A DNA stretch of 64,000 bases from Cheilinus undulatus (lineage: Eukaryota > Chordata > Actinopteri > Labriformes > Labridae). Below, piece by piece: positions 1 to 10,755 of this stretch; within the stretch, counting starts at the first letter, position 1, and every line of letters starts with the position of its first letter. The notes beneath the pieces were generated by a model. The model was not told the DNA's origin and did no database searches. It worked only from the letters and a program-made list of their open reading frames with translations. Made by a program: the position numbers and the translations under genes. Where the stretch lies: NCBI RefSeq assembly GCF_018320785.1, contig NC_054885.1, forward strand, positions 12,398,421-12,462,420, written 5' to 3'.

Positions 1-240
1 CCAGGCCTTCTTGTCCAACATCAGTGTGTGGTCTCACAAATGCACTTCTGGAAGAATTGTCAGAAATTCCCATAAACACACTCCTAAACCTTGTGGAAAG
101 CCTTCCCAGAGGAGTTGACGCTGTCATAGCTGCAAAGGGTGGACCGACGTCATATTAAACCCTGTGGATTAAGAATGGGATGTCACCCAAGTTCATATGC
201 TAGTCAAGGCAGGTGAGCAAATACTTTTGACAATATAGGG
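1..240 (+). mobile_element. Tc1/mariner-like transposon, 3' end only
   Basis: The stretch reads as the last part of a Tc1-type transposase on the plus strand. The usual closing phrase for cleavage-family elements in fish (pairs of basic residues, then an AAKGG-like run) appears as GCTGCAAAGGGTGG near 131. It is followed by a short 3' non-coding tail and a terminal sequence ending near ACTTTTGACAATATAG. The left part of the element lies outside the window or is lost. A fragment at about 47,836-47,925 and the remnant at 59,565-60,400 look like members of the same or a close family. Confidence 0.7.
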
Positions 241-244
241 TACA

Positions 245-700
245 TCTAAACGTGCTGCATTAGAGCATGATGGAGAACTCTGCACACACCCCAGATTTGA
301 AATTGCAGTTGTCAGAGCTTAGATCATCTGACTCTTTACAGAGTTGAACTAAAATTGGTGGATCAACACTGAAAAATACACCAAAACCCCTGAATGGAGT
401 TAAAATACAGGTTTGGAGTTGAAACCAACTCACAAATGTTAACCCTGAGTTATCAACACTCCAGTTTTTCACTGTATGGGATGTTATATTGAAGCATTCT
501 CTCCCTATATGCTTCTGTGTAGTCAAAAAAAGTGGAAAAAGTACAAGAGTACTGTACTCAAATAAGTAGATTTTTATGGGTACATTTCACAATGTACTCA
601 TAAAAGTACACGTACCCCCAAAAACTACCCAATCACTGTAATTGGAGTAACTTTAATTAGTTACTTGCCACTCCTGTATTTGTGTGTTAATTATGTATAG
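245..700. repeat. Dispersed repeats: MITE-like stretch and AAGTAC-rich stretch
   Basis: Positions 250-500 hold an AT-balanced sequence whose style (CAACACT, GGAGTTGAAACC, GAGTTATCAACACTCC) matches non-autonomous DNA elements common in fish genomes. Positions 525-680 are rich in GTACTC and AAGTAC words, another pattern I recognise as dispersed in teleosts. A weaker AAGTAC-rich stretch occurs at about 20,280-20,440. No coding potential is evident. Element ends are not defined from the sequence alone. Confidence 0.4.
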
Positions 701-1625
701 CCTTTACAAAAAAATCATTCATTGCTCATTTAAAATATCCATTAATGTAAAATTAAACTACCTGGGTTTAATGTGAATGCTTATGCCATTCATTATAATG
801 GACAGTGTCTTTTGTATGTCAAAGCCAGACAAAATGGTTTATTTTACAATGTATTTTTATTACTCTTTTACTAGTCTTTACAAGTCACACGCTGGTCTGC
901 CATTCAAATTGAAATGCTACATTCACACACACATTTTTACTTTTTGAGACATATTCAAGGGCCATTTAACAGTCTTTTAAGCAACACTGGAGTCAGTATT
1001 GTCAGAGAAATCTTTAACCGGTCCCACTGACCTTGTCGGACATCAGTTCAGGTTGTCCCTATTGTCTGTTAGGAAAAAAATCATGGTTGCTTAATCAAAA
1101 TGTACACATAATAAAAAAACAAAATGTTGGAAAATGTTATAAAATATTTGCTTGCATAAAGGATAATACAACATTTATGGTTAAGCATTTTACCAAATGA
1201 TTTATAAAAATTAAGGTCAACACTGTTAGTACATGTTACACAAATAAATAAAGGTACTACTAAATTCATAACTGTAGTTACAGCCTGAGTATATTTTCAC
1301 TTTGCAGTTACATTTATACAGTAGCCTCAACCCTGAAAATAAGATTAAGTCCTTTACATTTAAACAACATATTTACGTCCTTAAATATAAATGTCAATGC
1401 AATGATGAGTTACGATTGGGTTGCACCACTAAAACACCAGAAACTTTTATCAATGAATGACAGAAATGTCAAAAGGACAGGTTGTTGGATGCTCTAGTCT
1501 ATCATGGACACAAAACGATGGACCATTGGTGAAGATTTTAACAAACCCAAGTATGGGTGATTGAGACATTTAATGATTTAATCATGACTAGCATGTCATG
1601 GTCACCAGAAAAAGGAAACCCAAGA
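700..1625. other. 3' flank of the four-module gene, no gene seen
   Basis: AT-rich sequence downstream of the minus-strand gene that ends at 1,626. It presumably contains the 3' untranslated region, but I could not fix a poly(A) signal with confidence. No open frame with plausible composition and no recognisable repeat boundary were found. Confidence 0.5.
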
Positions 1626-4600
1626 TTAAGGCATATATTTTATTCCTTTCATCCTTGGAATGATGTTAATATCTCTGATATCATCATGCTGTAGCAGCCA
1701 ACACAAGTAACGCTCTGTCCCCATTCCCCATCCGCTTGTGAGAAGTGGTTTCACCTGCCGCATGTTGATGTACCATTTGTAGGATTGCTCTAGCACCCCA
1801 TGGTGCCTGAGGGCATCTTGTACCATCTCAGGGGTCGAATGACGTTCACCAAGACCTACAGTCTCACCCAGACCCAGGAGAAGGTCAGCAGCTTTGGCTT
1901 TGCAACGTCCAGTTCCTTCCACATATGCTTGGTAGAAAGGAACCCCAAGATGGTCCATCTCAGTCAGCCAAACAGCACCGCCATACTTCTCAATCAAGAC
2001 CCTCTCTCCTTTGCGTGTTAGCTTTCTGCCAAATTGCGGTTGGCCATCTTGGACCCACTCTAAGCAGTCTGCAGAGGGCATCATGGGGATGGCCTGGTCT
2101 AGTGAGACTCTTGGAAGTGCCGCATTCCCCTCCAACTTATTCAGCATGTCTTTGACATGTGTTAAAGTCCCAGCAGTGTTAAGGATGATATCAGAGTGCT
2201 TCTTTAGCATGGACTTAGTGAGATGAACCAAAAATCCCTCTGCTATGGAGATGGCATTATCCATGTCACCCAGTAGTTCACACTCCACATGGTAGAACTG
2301 ATTTAAGTGTGTGGCATCAGGGTCTTCCCCCCTAAAGCTGGGGGATATGTAGTAGGTTCCTGGCAGGTTCTCCTGGAAGCGAAGGAAGTATTCAAGAACA
2401 AATTGCATTGAGTCTGCAAGGTAGATTTCCTGGCCCAGCAGGTTAACAGAGACTGGTTCAGAGTCAGAACCAAGCCCCATTGGAGAGGAGATGGTGTCAG
2501 TGGTGAGAGGGGTAAGGGCATAGGAGTACTGACAAATGTTGTGGAAATATTCCACTGTGCTGTGGAAAAGAGTGTTCTGGATCTGGAACAGGTTGCGATA
2601 CCACTGGCTCTTGATGGCAAGTGTGGCATGAGATTGAGGGTTTCTCCATGAATGAGGAGGTCTGCAATGTGTAATTTTTTTGTAGACCTTTTTGAGGACT
2701 TTTTGGTCAGCTGCTGGGCCATCAAGTGATGACACATATCCAGGATAGTTCTCAAAGCATTCTGGTTGCAGCTCAGCAGGCTTGGTGCCATCAGGAGGAG
2801 GCCCCAGAGGGATAAGCTTGGCATGAGCATAGTCAATTTCAAAGCCCTCGAAGATTAGAGCTACACCTCTGGCTTCCATCCCCTCCTCCATGAGTCTGGC
2901 AACTTTGTAGGTGGCTAGGATCAGGGCTTTGTAGTCAGCTTCCTCTAGTTTAAAGATGTCACTGGACAGTGGCTTACGAGGAACAACTACAGTCAGTCCA
3001 GGGCTGTTTGGGTAGGGTGTGAGGAAAGCTACATGCTCATTGTCTTCCCACACTCTCCACTGTTGCTGCTCTCCACGAACAATGCGGCTGAATACATTAT
3101 CATCAGAAGGGTCTCCAAAAAAGTCAAAGCAGGAGGGTGCATTTGGTGTAGGCAATCCATTCCTAATCTTTGCTTGAACATAGGCCAATGCTTCATCATC
3201 CCACCTTGGGCCACTTTTTGAGGTGCAGTAACCAGGATCGTAAGTGTGGAATTCCTCTTCGCAAGCAAGATGGGGCTGCCACTTTGGCTCAAGGCCATGA
3301 AGAGGGAGCAGTCTAATCTGTGCTGGCTTGTCAGGCATTGGGTTGAAAACCAAAGCACAACGCTGCACTCCTAATCGCTCACATAGCAAGCTTGAAACAA
3401 CTCTTGCCCCTTGTAGCATTGATACAAAATCAGGCAAAGCCAACTTGAAGATGCTACTTGCCCCACTGAGAGTTTTCGTTGTCAGAATGGTTGACCCAGG
3501 GATCCAGGGGTTTGGATTAAGGAAGGCAACCAGTTCATCTGTTTCCCAGATGACATTGGAGAAGCTCCTCATTGGCCTCAGGACTTCTACCCTTGAAACG
3601 CCACTGACCACTGATGCCACAAACATCACACCAGCATTTGTTTCAATGGTGGCCTCACCCTTCTTGTCAACAGCAATGATTCCTCCACAAACCCCATCCA
3701 GTTTTTCAGACATCACTTCTCTACATGCTTCCTTAATGCTATACCCCTTGTGATTGTAGAGGCTGGCTATTTTCTGTGCAACTGTGTGCTTCAGAAATAC
3801 ATCTCCATCACCAGAGCAAGTTATAGCCACCTTGTCATCAGCATATATTCCAGCTCCTACCACCGCTGTATCCCCAACTCGCCCTTTCAGCTTTCCTACC
3901 ACCCCACCTGTGGAAGAGGCAGCAGCCAAGCTATGCCAGCGATCTAAGGCCACAGCTCCAACCGTCTGAGGGTGACTGTTTTTGGAGTTGTTTCCAGCAC
4001 TGAGCTTTGCAGCTAACTGTCGTAGGCGTGTATCAGTGTGGAAATACTCAGGCTCAACAGGCTTATCTTTGCCCTCCAAACCATGTAGAAACTCTTCAGC
4101 TCCGTCCCCCACAATGAGTGCATGTGAGCTTTTCTCCATGACACATCTAGCTGCTTTTATTGGGTTCTTCACACTTTTCACACAAGCGACAGAACCTGAA
4201 CTCATTGCATTGCCATCTACGATGGTTGCTTCCAATTCTTGTTTTCCATCTTTGTTGAATACTGAGCCTTTGCCTGCATTGAACAGGAAGCAGTCCTCTA
4301 GAGCTTCCACCGACCTCTGGACTCCGTCAAGACTTCTACCACCTTTTAGGAGCACATGAGATCCAACTGTTAAAGCTGTCTGTAGAGCAAACTCGATAAC
4401 CCCAATCACTTCAGCATTCAGCATCATCTCTTCTCCTGCACCACCATGGATCACCAGAGTGTAGTCAGAGCCCATGCCAGAGGAGGAATCAACATCGCTC
4501 TTGCCATTATCTAGCCTCTCTGAGCACTGATCTGTCTTTGCGTGCATTTTCTCTGTTTGTCCCTGTTGCAGCACACATTCCAGAGCACCCATTTGGTTTG

Positions 4601-7600
4601 CAATAGCATATCTAAGAGCTAAAAGCATCACTAACTTGAGGTTTCTCTTCAGGTTTTCTCTGAGTTCTTCAAGTACCAAAGCAAAGCTTCCTTTCCCATT
4701 AAGCACAATGCGAACCATGTCTCTTTTGCCAAGGTAGGTTACAGCAAGCTGATCTCTGGCATAAACGTTCCCTACTCCACACTCCACACCCTCCATCATA
4801 TCTGTTCCTGTGAGGTATACTGATGGACATCCAAAGGGGTCCAGGAACTTTTTCAGTGGATTATCAGGTGGCAAAAGTCGGCGTAGGGCAGCCAGATGGG
4901 GACCAACTCCTTGACCATTTTTGCTGTTTTTGATGAGGTTCTTATGTTCCAAAAACGCAGAGTGGAACAAGTTTAGGAGGTCAGTAGTGTATTGAATTTT
5001 GCTATCTGGGCCAATGCAAGATGGCAAGGCACTCACTAGCTTGCGGGAATGCATGGTGAGTGAGTATGTAGGGTCACATCTGCCATGTTTGTAGTGTCGC
5101 ATATGAGTAGGTGTAACAAGTATATGATTGGAAGCTGATTCCCCAAGAGTCTGCCTTAGGGAGAGCTGCAAAGAGAAGTTGACCCAAGCATCGTACAGGC
5201 CTCTTTGCCCTCTGAGAGTCGAAAAGACGTCAGGATAGGAGGGCATATCAAAAGTAAGGACTGGGTGTGTTTCTTGTAAATTAGGGCTTGGTTTGGGTGT
5301 GTTTTTCACATTTAAGTGAAATGTGAGAGGTGTTGGGTCTTCATAGTTACCATTGTTTACTCTTACAGAACCATTCACGTTTTCTGTGTCAGAACTCAAA
5401 AGGTTTAGATCAGCAGTTTCTGATAGATTGTAGACTCGTTGTGTCACAAGTCCAGCCACCATCCCATCAACAGCACTGTGTTCAAACACGATCCCAGCTG
5501 TGCTGTCTTTGAAAACCACGAGGTTCACCACCTGCCAAAAATTGGAAAAACAAAAACTGTTTATTTTTAGGGTAGGGTGAAATATCTGACAACATAAGTT
5601 TTTTTTGTTTTTAATGGTATAATTTGTAACTTTTTTTTAAAGATTATTTTGGGGGCATTTTACTTTTATTTTGAGAGAACAGACAAAGAGAGACAGGAAA
5701 CATGGGAGGAGGGACTGGGGAAAGACATGCACCAAACGTGGGCTAATAGCGGGAATGAATTCCTGCGATCATAACTTTGAAGACTACAACCTCTGTATTT
5801 TGGCGCCAGCTCTACCAACTGAGCTATACCAGTGCCCATGATTTGTGACATTTAAAAAATATCAAATTATCCTTCCTAAATGTATGACTTTGTGATAAAA
5901 GGTACATCAGGGTTTGTTTTTCTCAGCTCTTTGTTAACACTGGCAAAATGGCTATTCCTTCAGCTTGTTCAAGTGTCGCTAAGATGCTCAAACATGTTCA
6001 TTTTCTCAAGAGGCCCTCTCTTTCCACCTTGCCATGGCAAGGGTGCTTTCACATTAGGGGCCTGGTCCCGGATCAGAGTACATTTGAGCCCAAAGTCCGG
6101 TTCGTTTTGGTAGTGTGAATGCAAACGAAATGCGCCCGGATGAACAGCACTGGTGTATTTTAGGCTCATCACTACTGACATGCGCTGAAGACAAAGCAGG
6201 GCATGTGCATTGGAATGTCAAAGACTTTCTTAAAATAAAGCAATTTGCTCAAGAGTGCACTTTATGTGTGAACCTCTGTGCAGACAGAGTATGTGTAATT
6301 TGAGGGTAAGATTGCCTAGCCCACTAAGGAACACATATATGTACTGTGTGTAGCAAGGGGGAGTTTTATCACAAAAGTACGACTATAGGGGAACCAACAG
6401 AGCTTTCAAATTGAGAAAAGACTTGAAGAAGAAAGAAATTAGAACCTTATCAACTCTGGGCTGTATATCTAAATGGAGATCAGGTCAGAACCCTGAGGGA
6501 GGGGTGGGGAACAGTTTGTTTTGTTCAGTGAGAGCTGTGCTATTGCTATATATATACAGTACATCTATTCTGAAAGTTATATATTATGGCTTTAAAACTT
6601 CCAGACATGCTCTTGCTCTTGGTGTAGGACTGAAAAAAAAACTGAAGATCTGAATGTAAGTTAGAATCTATTGAAGAAAACTTTGCTGCATCCAACTAAT
6701 ATTTGTCATATAAGACAGAACTTAATCCCTGGTATCATGAGAGAATGTATCACAGAGTGAAAGTTTTTATGAATCTGATCTCAGCTTGGTTTAAAATCCT
6801 CATCCAGTTTCTTCCTATTACCTTGTCATAGTATCTCAGACATGGGCTGTCTCCACCTCCTCCAAGTCTCACAGCATTGAGGACATCAGCCAGTTCAGAA
6901 GGTGCGTTGGAGTCTTCCAGACAGAGCATAAGCACTGCACTCTCCATTTGGAGCAAAGATGCTGCTGTTGCCCCTCCTTGCTTCAGGATGTCTTCTCTGG
7001 TGGCAGCCCAGGCTTTGCGCTCAAGAGTTGTGAGGCTGCAGATGACGGATGGATCAGTATGTTTCCCTGTGCTGGGTTGATCCATCACCTGAGCCAGCTG
7101 GTTGTAGACATCAGCAAAAGGTCTGGCAGAAAGTGGCCCACCGGTGCTGGGTCGCCACAGTATGTCTACAGGGAACATCCCTCCAACGCAGGTGACAATA
7201 GCATGGAGGCTATCTGGATAAACCTGAATTTGAAATGTCAAAGGTACAGGTTAGATGTTGTTTTGAATTATAACTTAAAATATGAGCATGAGGAAGCATT
7301 TTGCTGACCTCTCTGATTCAATTGCTACGTACATGCAACAGTGGTTGTGTCCTAAATGTAATCTCACCTTGATCTCATCTTGGTTCCTTCCAGGAATCCG
7401 GCTGGCAGCGAATACCTCAGACTGCTGTGTGCGCTCCATTGGCACGTTGCCCTCCAATAACAAAGGCTCACTGTAGAGCTTTGCTGCTGCCCAGAGCAGA
7501 GCAGCTGCCCTCCCCAGCTGAGTACATCTCTTAAGCTGGGAGGGAAGTAGAACAACAGGGAGAGCTGTGGAGGTGTGCAGAGGGTCATCACAGGACAGCA

Positions 7601-7811
7601 GAGCTCTTTTGAACTGCTCCGTCACCCAGTTCTCTCGACCTGCGGTAATGGTTGCTAATTTCTGCTGGGCCTCTTGAAGGAGCTCCCTCTGGTCTTCCAG
7701 GGTACTTTTGAACTCGGAATAGCGATTGGGACTGAGAGTGAGCTGCAGGACACGGCTGACCTCTTGCAATGTAACATCTAAGTCTGGAACAGGGTAGTCA
7801 AGAAGGGCCAT
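1626..7811 (-). CDS. Four-module fusion: carnitine acyltransferase-like / isoaspartyl peptidase / 2x HIT-like / AsnRS-like ligase
   Basis: Coding exons are 7811-7368, 7223-6822 and 5531-1626, with phase-0 GT-AG introns of 144 and 1,290 bp, giving 1,583 residues. Residues 1 to about 590 resemble choline/carnitine acyltransferases: VPDLDVTLQ at the N-terminus, SRIPG..QD, catalytic EHSAVDG with His300. The family STS motif reads LTGT and the carnitine-contacting TYE reads TPT, so the acceptor is probably not carnitine. Residues 639-932 are an Ntn isoaspartyl peptidase: HGGAG, nucleophile Thr805 in TVGAVALD, STGG, GRVGD. Residues 938-1072 and 1093-1192 are HIT-like. The first has lost its histidines; the second keeps the middle, nucleophile-position His1185 (YAHAKLIPL). 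Residues 1234-1582 are an AsnRS/AsnA-like class II core: motif 2 FRGE (1348-1351), WYINMR, motif 3 GTER (Arg1556), no OB-fold domain. Start: ATG one base after a splice acceptor. The function of the whole is unknown; cytosolic location is inferred from the absence of a signal peptide. Confidence 0.88.
5635..5840 (-). mobile_element. tRNA-derived SINE in intron 2 of the fusion gene
   Basis: Read on the minus strand, the head contains a polymerase III A-box-like word (TAGCTCAGTTGGTAGAGC). After a degraded B-box region comes a tail with pyrimidine-rich CCTCCTCCC and a closing AAATGCCCCCAAAATAA. Imperfect direct repeats of about 13 bp flank it (ATTTGTAAC... near 5,622 and ATTTGTGAC... near 5,841). 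The head is tRNA-like but the body is far too long for a tRNA gene. The tail resembles that of the plus-strand SINE at 53,887. Confidence 0.75.
5841..6821. other. Remainder of intron 2 of the fusion gene
   Basis: No coding sequence is evident. At about 6,045-6,130 there is a GC-richer stretch (GTGCTTTCACATTAGG ... GGTAGTGTGAATGC) whose ends are roughly inverted. That style is typical of short non-autonomous DNA elements in fish. The rest is ordinary AT-rich intron. Confidence 0.4.
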
Positions 7812-10665
7812 CCTGTTGAAAAAGAGGAGGCTTGATAGAGAAGGAGAAAAGAGGAAAAAGAATAAAAGGTCATGTCAGATACTTTCTTTGTTGGGCTTTG
7901 ATGGTGTAGAAATATAACACATCAAATTAGTTGTTATAATATTTCAGAAAACATTATTATCTCATCTTAAAGCAAATTAAACAGTTGTTCACTTTGCATT
8001 GCTGTTACCACCTTTATATATTTTATACATCTCTCTCTTTACTTCCGTTATTTTTGCTAATGCTAGCATCTATTAACATCCTCCTTTCTTTTATAATATT
8101 CACCAGAACAGTTTAACTGAACCTAAGAGCAATACTACTATACTGCTATTTCTATTACCATCACAGCTGCTGATGCTAATATTGCATTGTTCTATTTCCT
8201 ATCATGTTTGTTTTCTATCAGTCATCTGCATTACTGCTAATCTTTCACATGTTGTTACCATCATAAAGATTTGTCTTTCATTTTTAGTTTCTCTTGTCTC
8301 TCTTCTTGCTTTTCTCCACCCCTACCATTACTTCTAGCCCTTTCCAAACCCACTGAAGCCTCAGCAGAGGGCTGCCAACATGGGTCTGGTCTGCTTGACA
8401 GTCCTGCCCATTTGAGGGAAGGTTTATGTCGCTACCTGAAAGTTAAATTAAAGTTGACCAAATTTATGTATCTATTACATTTATTTTATAATATAAAGGT
8501 GCTAAATTGATTTTTAAAATGCAGTAAAAGATCGATTAGAATTATGTGTCGTATATGTTGTGCCATGCTTATTCAATTATTCATTTTATCCTGTCATAAC
8601 AGCACTCAAATGTTGTTAAAAATGCTCTGGAGTTTTCTTAGATTTTGTTCTTAGCTTAGAACAAATAATAGATAAGAAAACCTTGGTAAATGTCAGAATC
8701 TTCTTTAAAACCATATATGTGGGGTTTAAAAAAGCATTCCTTCAGAGTGGTTGGTGAATGAGGCCTCAAATTATCTGAGATAAATAAAAAAGTTACATAA
8801 AAAAAGGTATTAGTTAATCCATATGTCACAAACAGGAGTGGGGCCTATTCTAAATCCATGATTGTTACTATTAACACTACCGTTATGTTAAAAAAGGAAT
8901 TAGTTATATCATTAAATAAACATGACATAATAAAATTTACTGAAAAAACTCAAATAATAGAAAATATGTGCCACTAAAACCTGATCGGACGTATCCAGTT
9001 ACACTCACTAGAAGCCATGTTCACACAGTAAGTCTGGATAAAACATATTTTAAGATGTAAAAAGCATAAAATAAGGCCTGAAATGCCTGGAAGGACTTAA
9101 ATGGGCTGACAATGCAGCATGCAAATTGGACTTAATTTTCATGAAATCTCATTTCAGATGTTTATCTGGACTTGTCCAGATAAATGACATATCATCTGTA
9201 ATTACACGACTTTGGTTTGGAATTAGACCAATACACTGACAAAGATTTGATTTTTAGCAGTCATGTAAATGTCGAACTTGTGCAGGCTGGATTTTTATGT
9301 TTATTAACTCTTATTTTTTGCAATATGGTAGAGAACATGTCTATTATCTTGGATTGTCATCAAATAGGTACCTATGATAGCATTCACCAGTCTCAGTAGC
9401 ATAAATGAAATGGTTAACAACTGTGCTAACCTGCACAACAAAATACTGTTACACAACACGTGCGCCTCCTCATTATCATTTACTGTACATTTCCTTCACA
9501 TGATGCGCAACCTTTGTCTTATTAGTGAAACCATCACCTGATTTATGCTGAAGGTACTGCTGAGTCTAACATAGGTCTCTTTGTGGAGGCTAATAATGTG
9601 GAAGCGATGGAATGCATCCACATTTTATCCCAGTTAGACAATACCCCCCTGGACTCAGTGTGTATACAGAGGCTGCTAATGGCTGATAACTGAGCTCATC
9701 TGCTCACACGTGAAACCACTTACTGCCTTTTCCTCTGCACTGAACTGAAGCTTGGCGTTTTTGTTTATGGTTGTCAAGGAAATGCATCCCTCCCACATGG
9801 AAAATTAGATTTCTCTAATTCTTTCTCATAAGTTCGACTTATTCCAACAATGTTGGCTATCTGTTTCCGATCTGTAAGCAGATTCAGGGTCGGCGAGGAT
9901 AGCCAAGAGGTCTTGTGATTCTAATAGTTTAATTACTGGATGCCAGCAGGACTACCGGCACTACTACTAGCCTACGATGCTACATCATAGATCATTTTTA
10001 GTGAACCAATACAGGAATTTGGCATACAATGATAACTGTTTTTTAAATAAAAATAGTGATTTTTAAATTGGAATGAACTAAAACTTTCAAAATCAGCCCC
10101 CTGATTTACTGACGGCCAGTCCAGGGTGTACCCTGCCTTTCGGCCAATAACAGCTGGGATTGGATACAGCCCCCCATGACCCCTAACAGGATTAGCTATG
10201 TTGAAAACAGATGGATAGATTTTTAAAATCACAAACATATGGACATATTAGGAACTTTATAGTCATAAAAAACTGTCCACAGCATAATTTCCTTTAACTC
10301 CAGTAATGTTGAAGTTGACAGAATTCAAAAGTTATATTTAAAGAAACATTAAATGCAAAATTTCTTAATGTTAAAATTCTTAGGTTCAACTTTTAATTCA
10401 ACTGAAATTGTTATTTTTATCTCCCCACAAACTGCAACATTTATTCTTAAAGATTAAAACTGTCCTCTTTTTGTAATCATAATGACATCGACACTAATAA
10501 ACTTTTCATTAGTATGGTTTTTGCTTTACAAGTTACCATCACTGAGCATATTTGAAATTATTCTCACTGCAAATAACCCCAGAAAAATCAACCACATTGG
10601 CAGTAGTCTTCTTTTTCACTCATATAGCCAGCCTACTGATTACATATTTTAATGTTTAGCCTTAC
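7812..10665 (-). other. Probable 5'-UTR intron of the fusion gene
   Basis: The coding exon opens directly after a polypyrimidine tract and AG acceptor (7,813-7,814), and a good minus-strand donor (TTGAG then GTAAGG) lies at 10,665. That makes this stretch a likely 2.85-kb intron. It contains no recognisable gene. At about 10,090-10,205 there is a minus-strand dispersed teleost repeat (phrases equivalent to GGGTACACCCTGGAC and AAAACAGATGGATAG). Confidence 0.5.
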
Positions 10666-10755
10666 CTCAATCTGGAAACTTTGCTCCGATCAGACCAGTT
10701 GCTTGGATAGATGAAGAGTCAGTGGGAGGAAATCCTGGTTTGACGAAAAAAATAA
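10666..10755 (-). other. Candidate 5' non-coding exon of the fusion gene
   Basis: A minus-strand donor consensus at 10,665 follows a GC-richer stretch with no long frame. The neighbouring gene begins coding right after an acceptor, so at least one upstream untranslated exon is required. The upstream boundary is a guess. No TATA box is evident. Confidence 0.35.

Noticed and set aside
5532-7811. Treating the acyltransferase exons as a separate gene from the large exon
   Set aside because: The acyltransferase catalytic His motif is encoded at the start of the large exon and the phases join exactly, so the domain cannot be complete without it.
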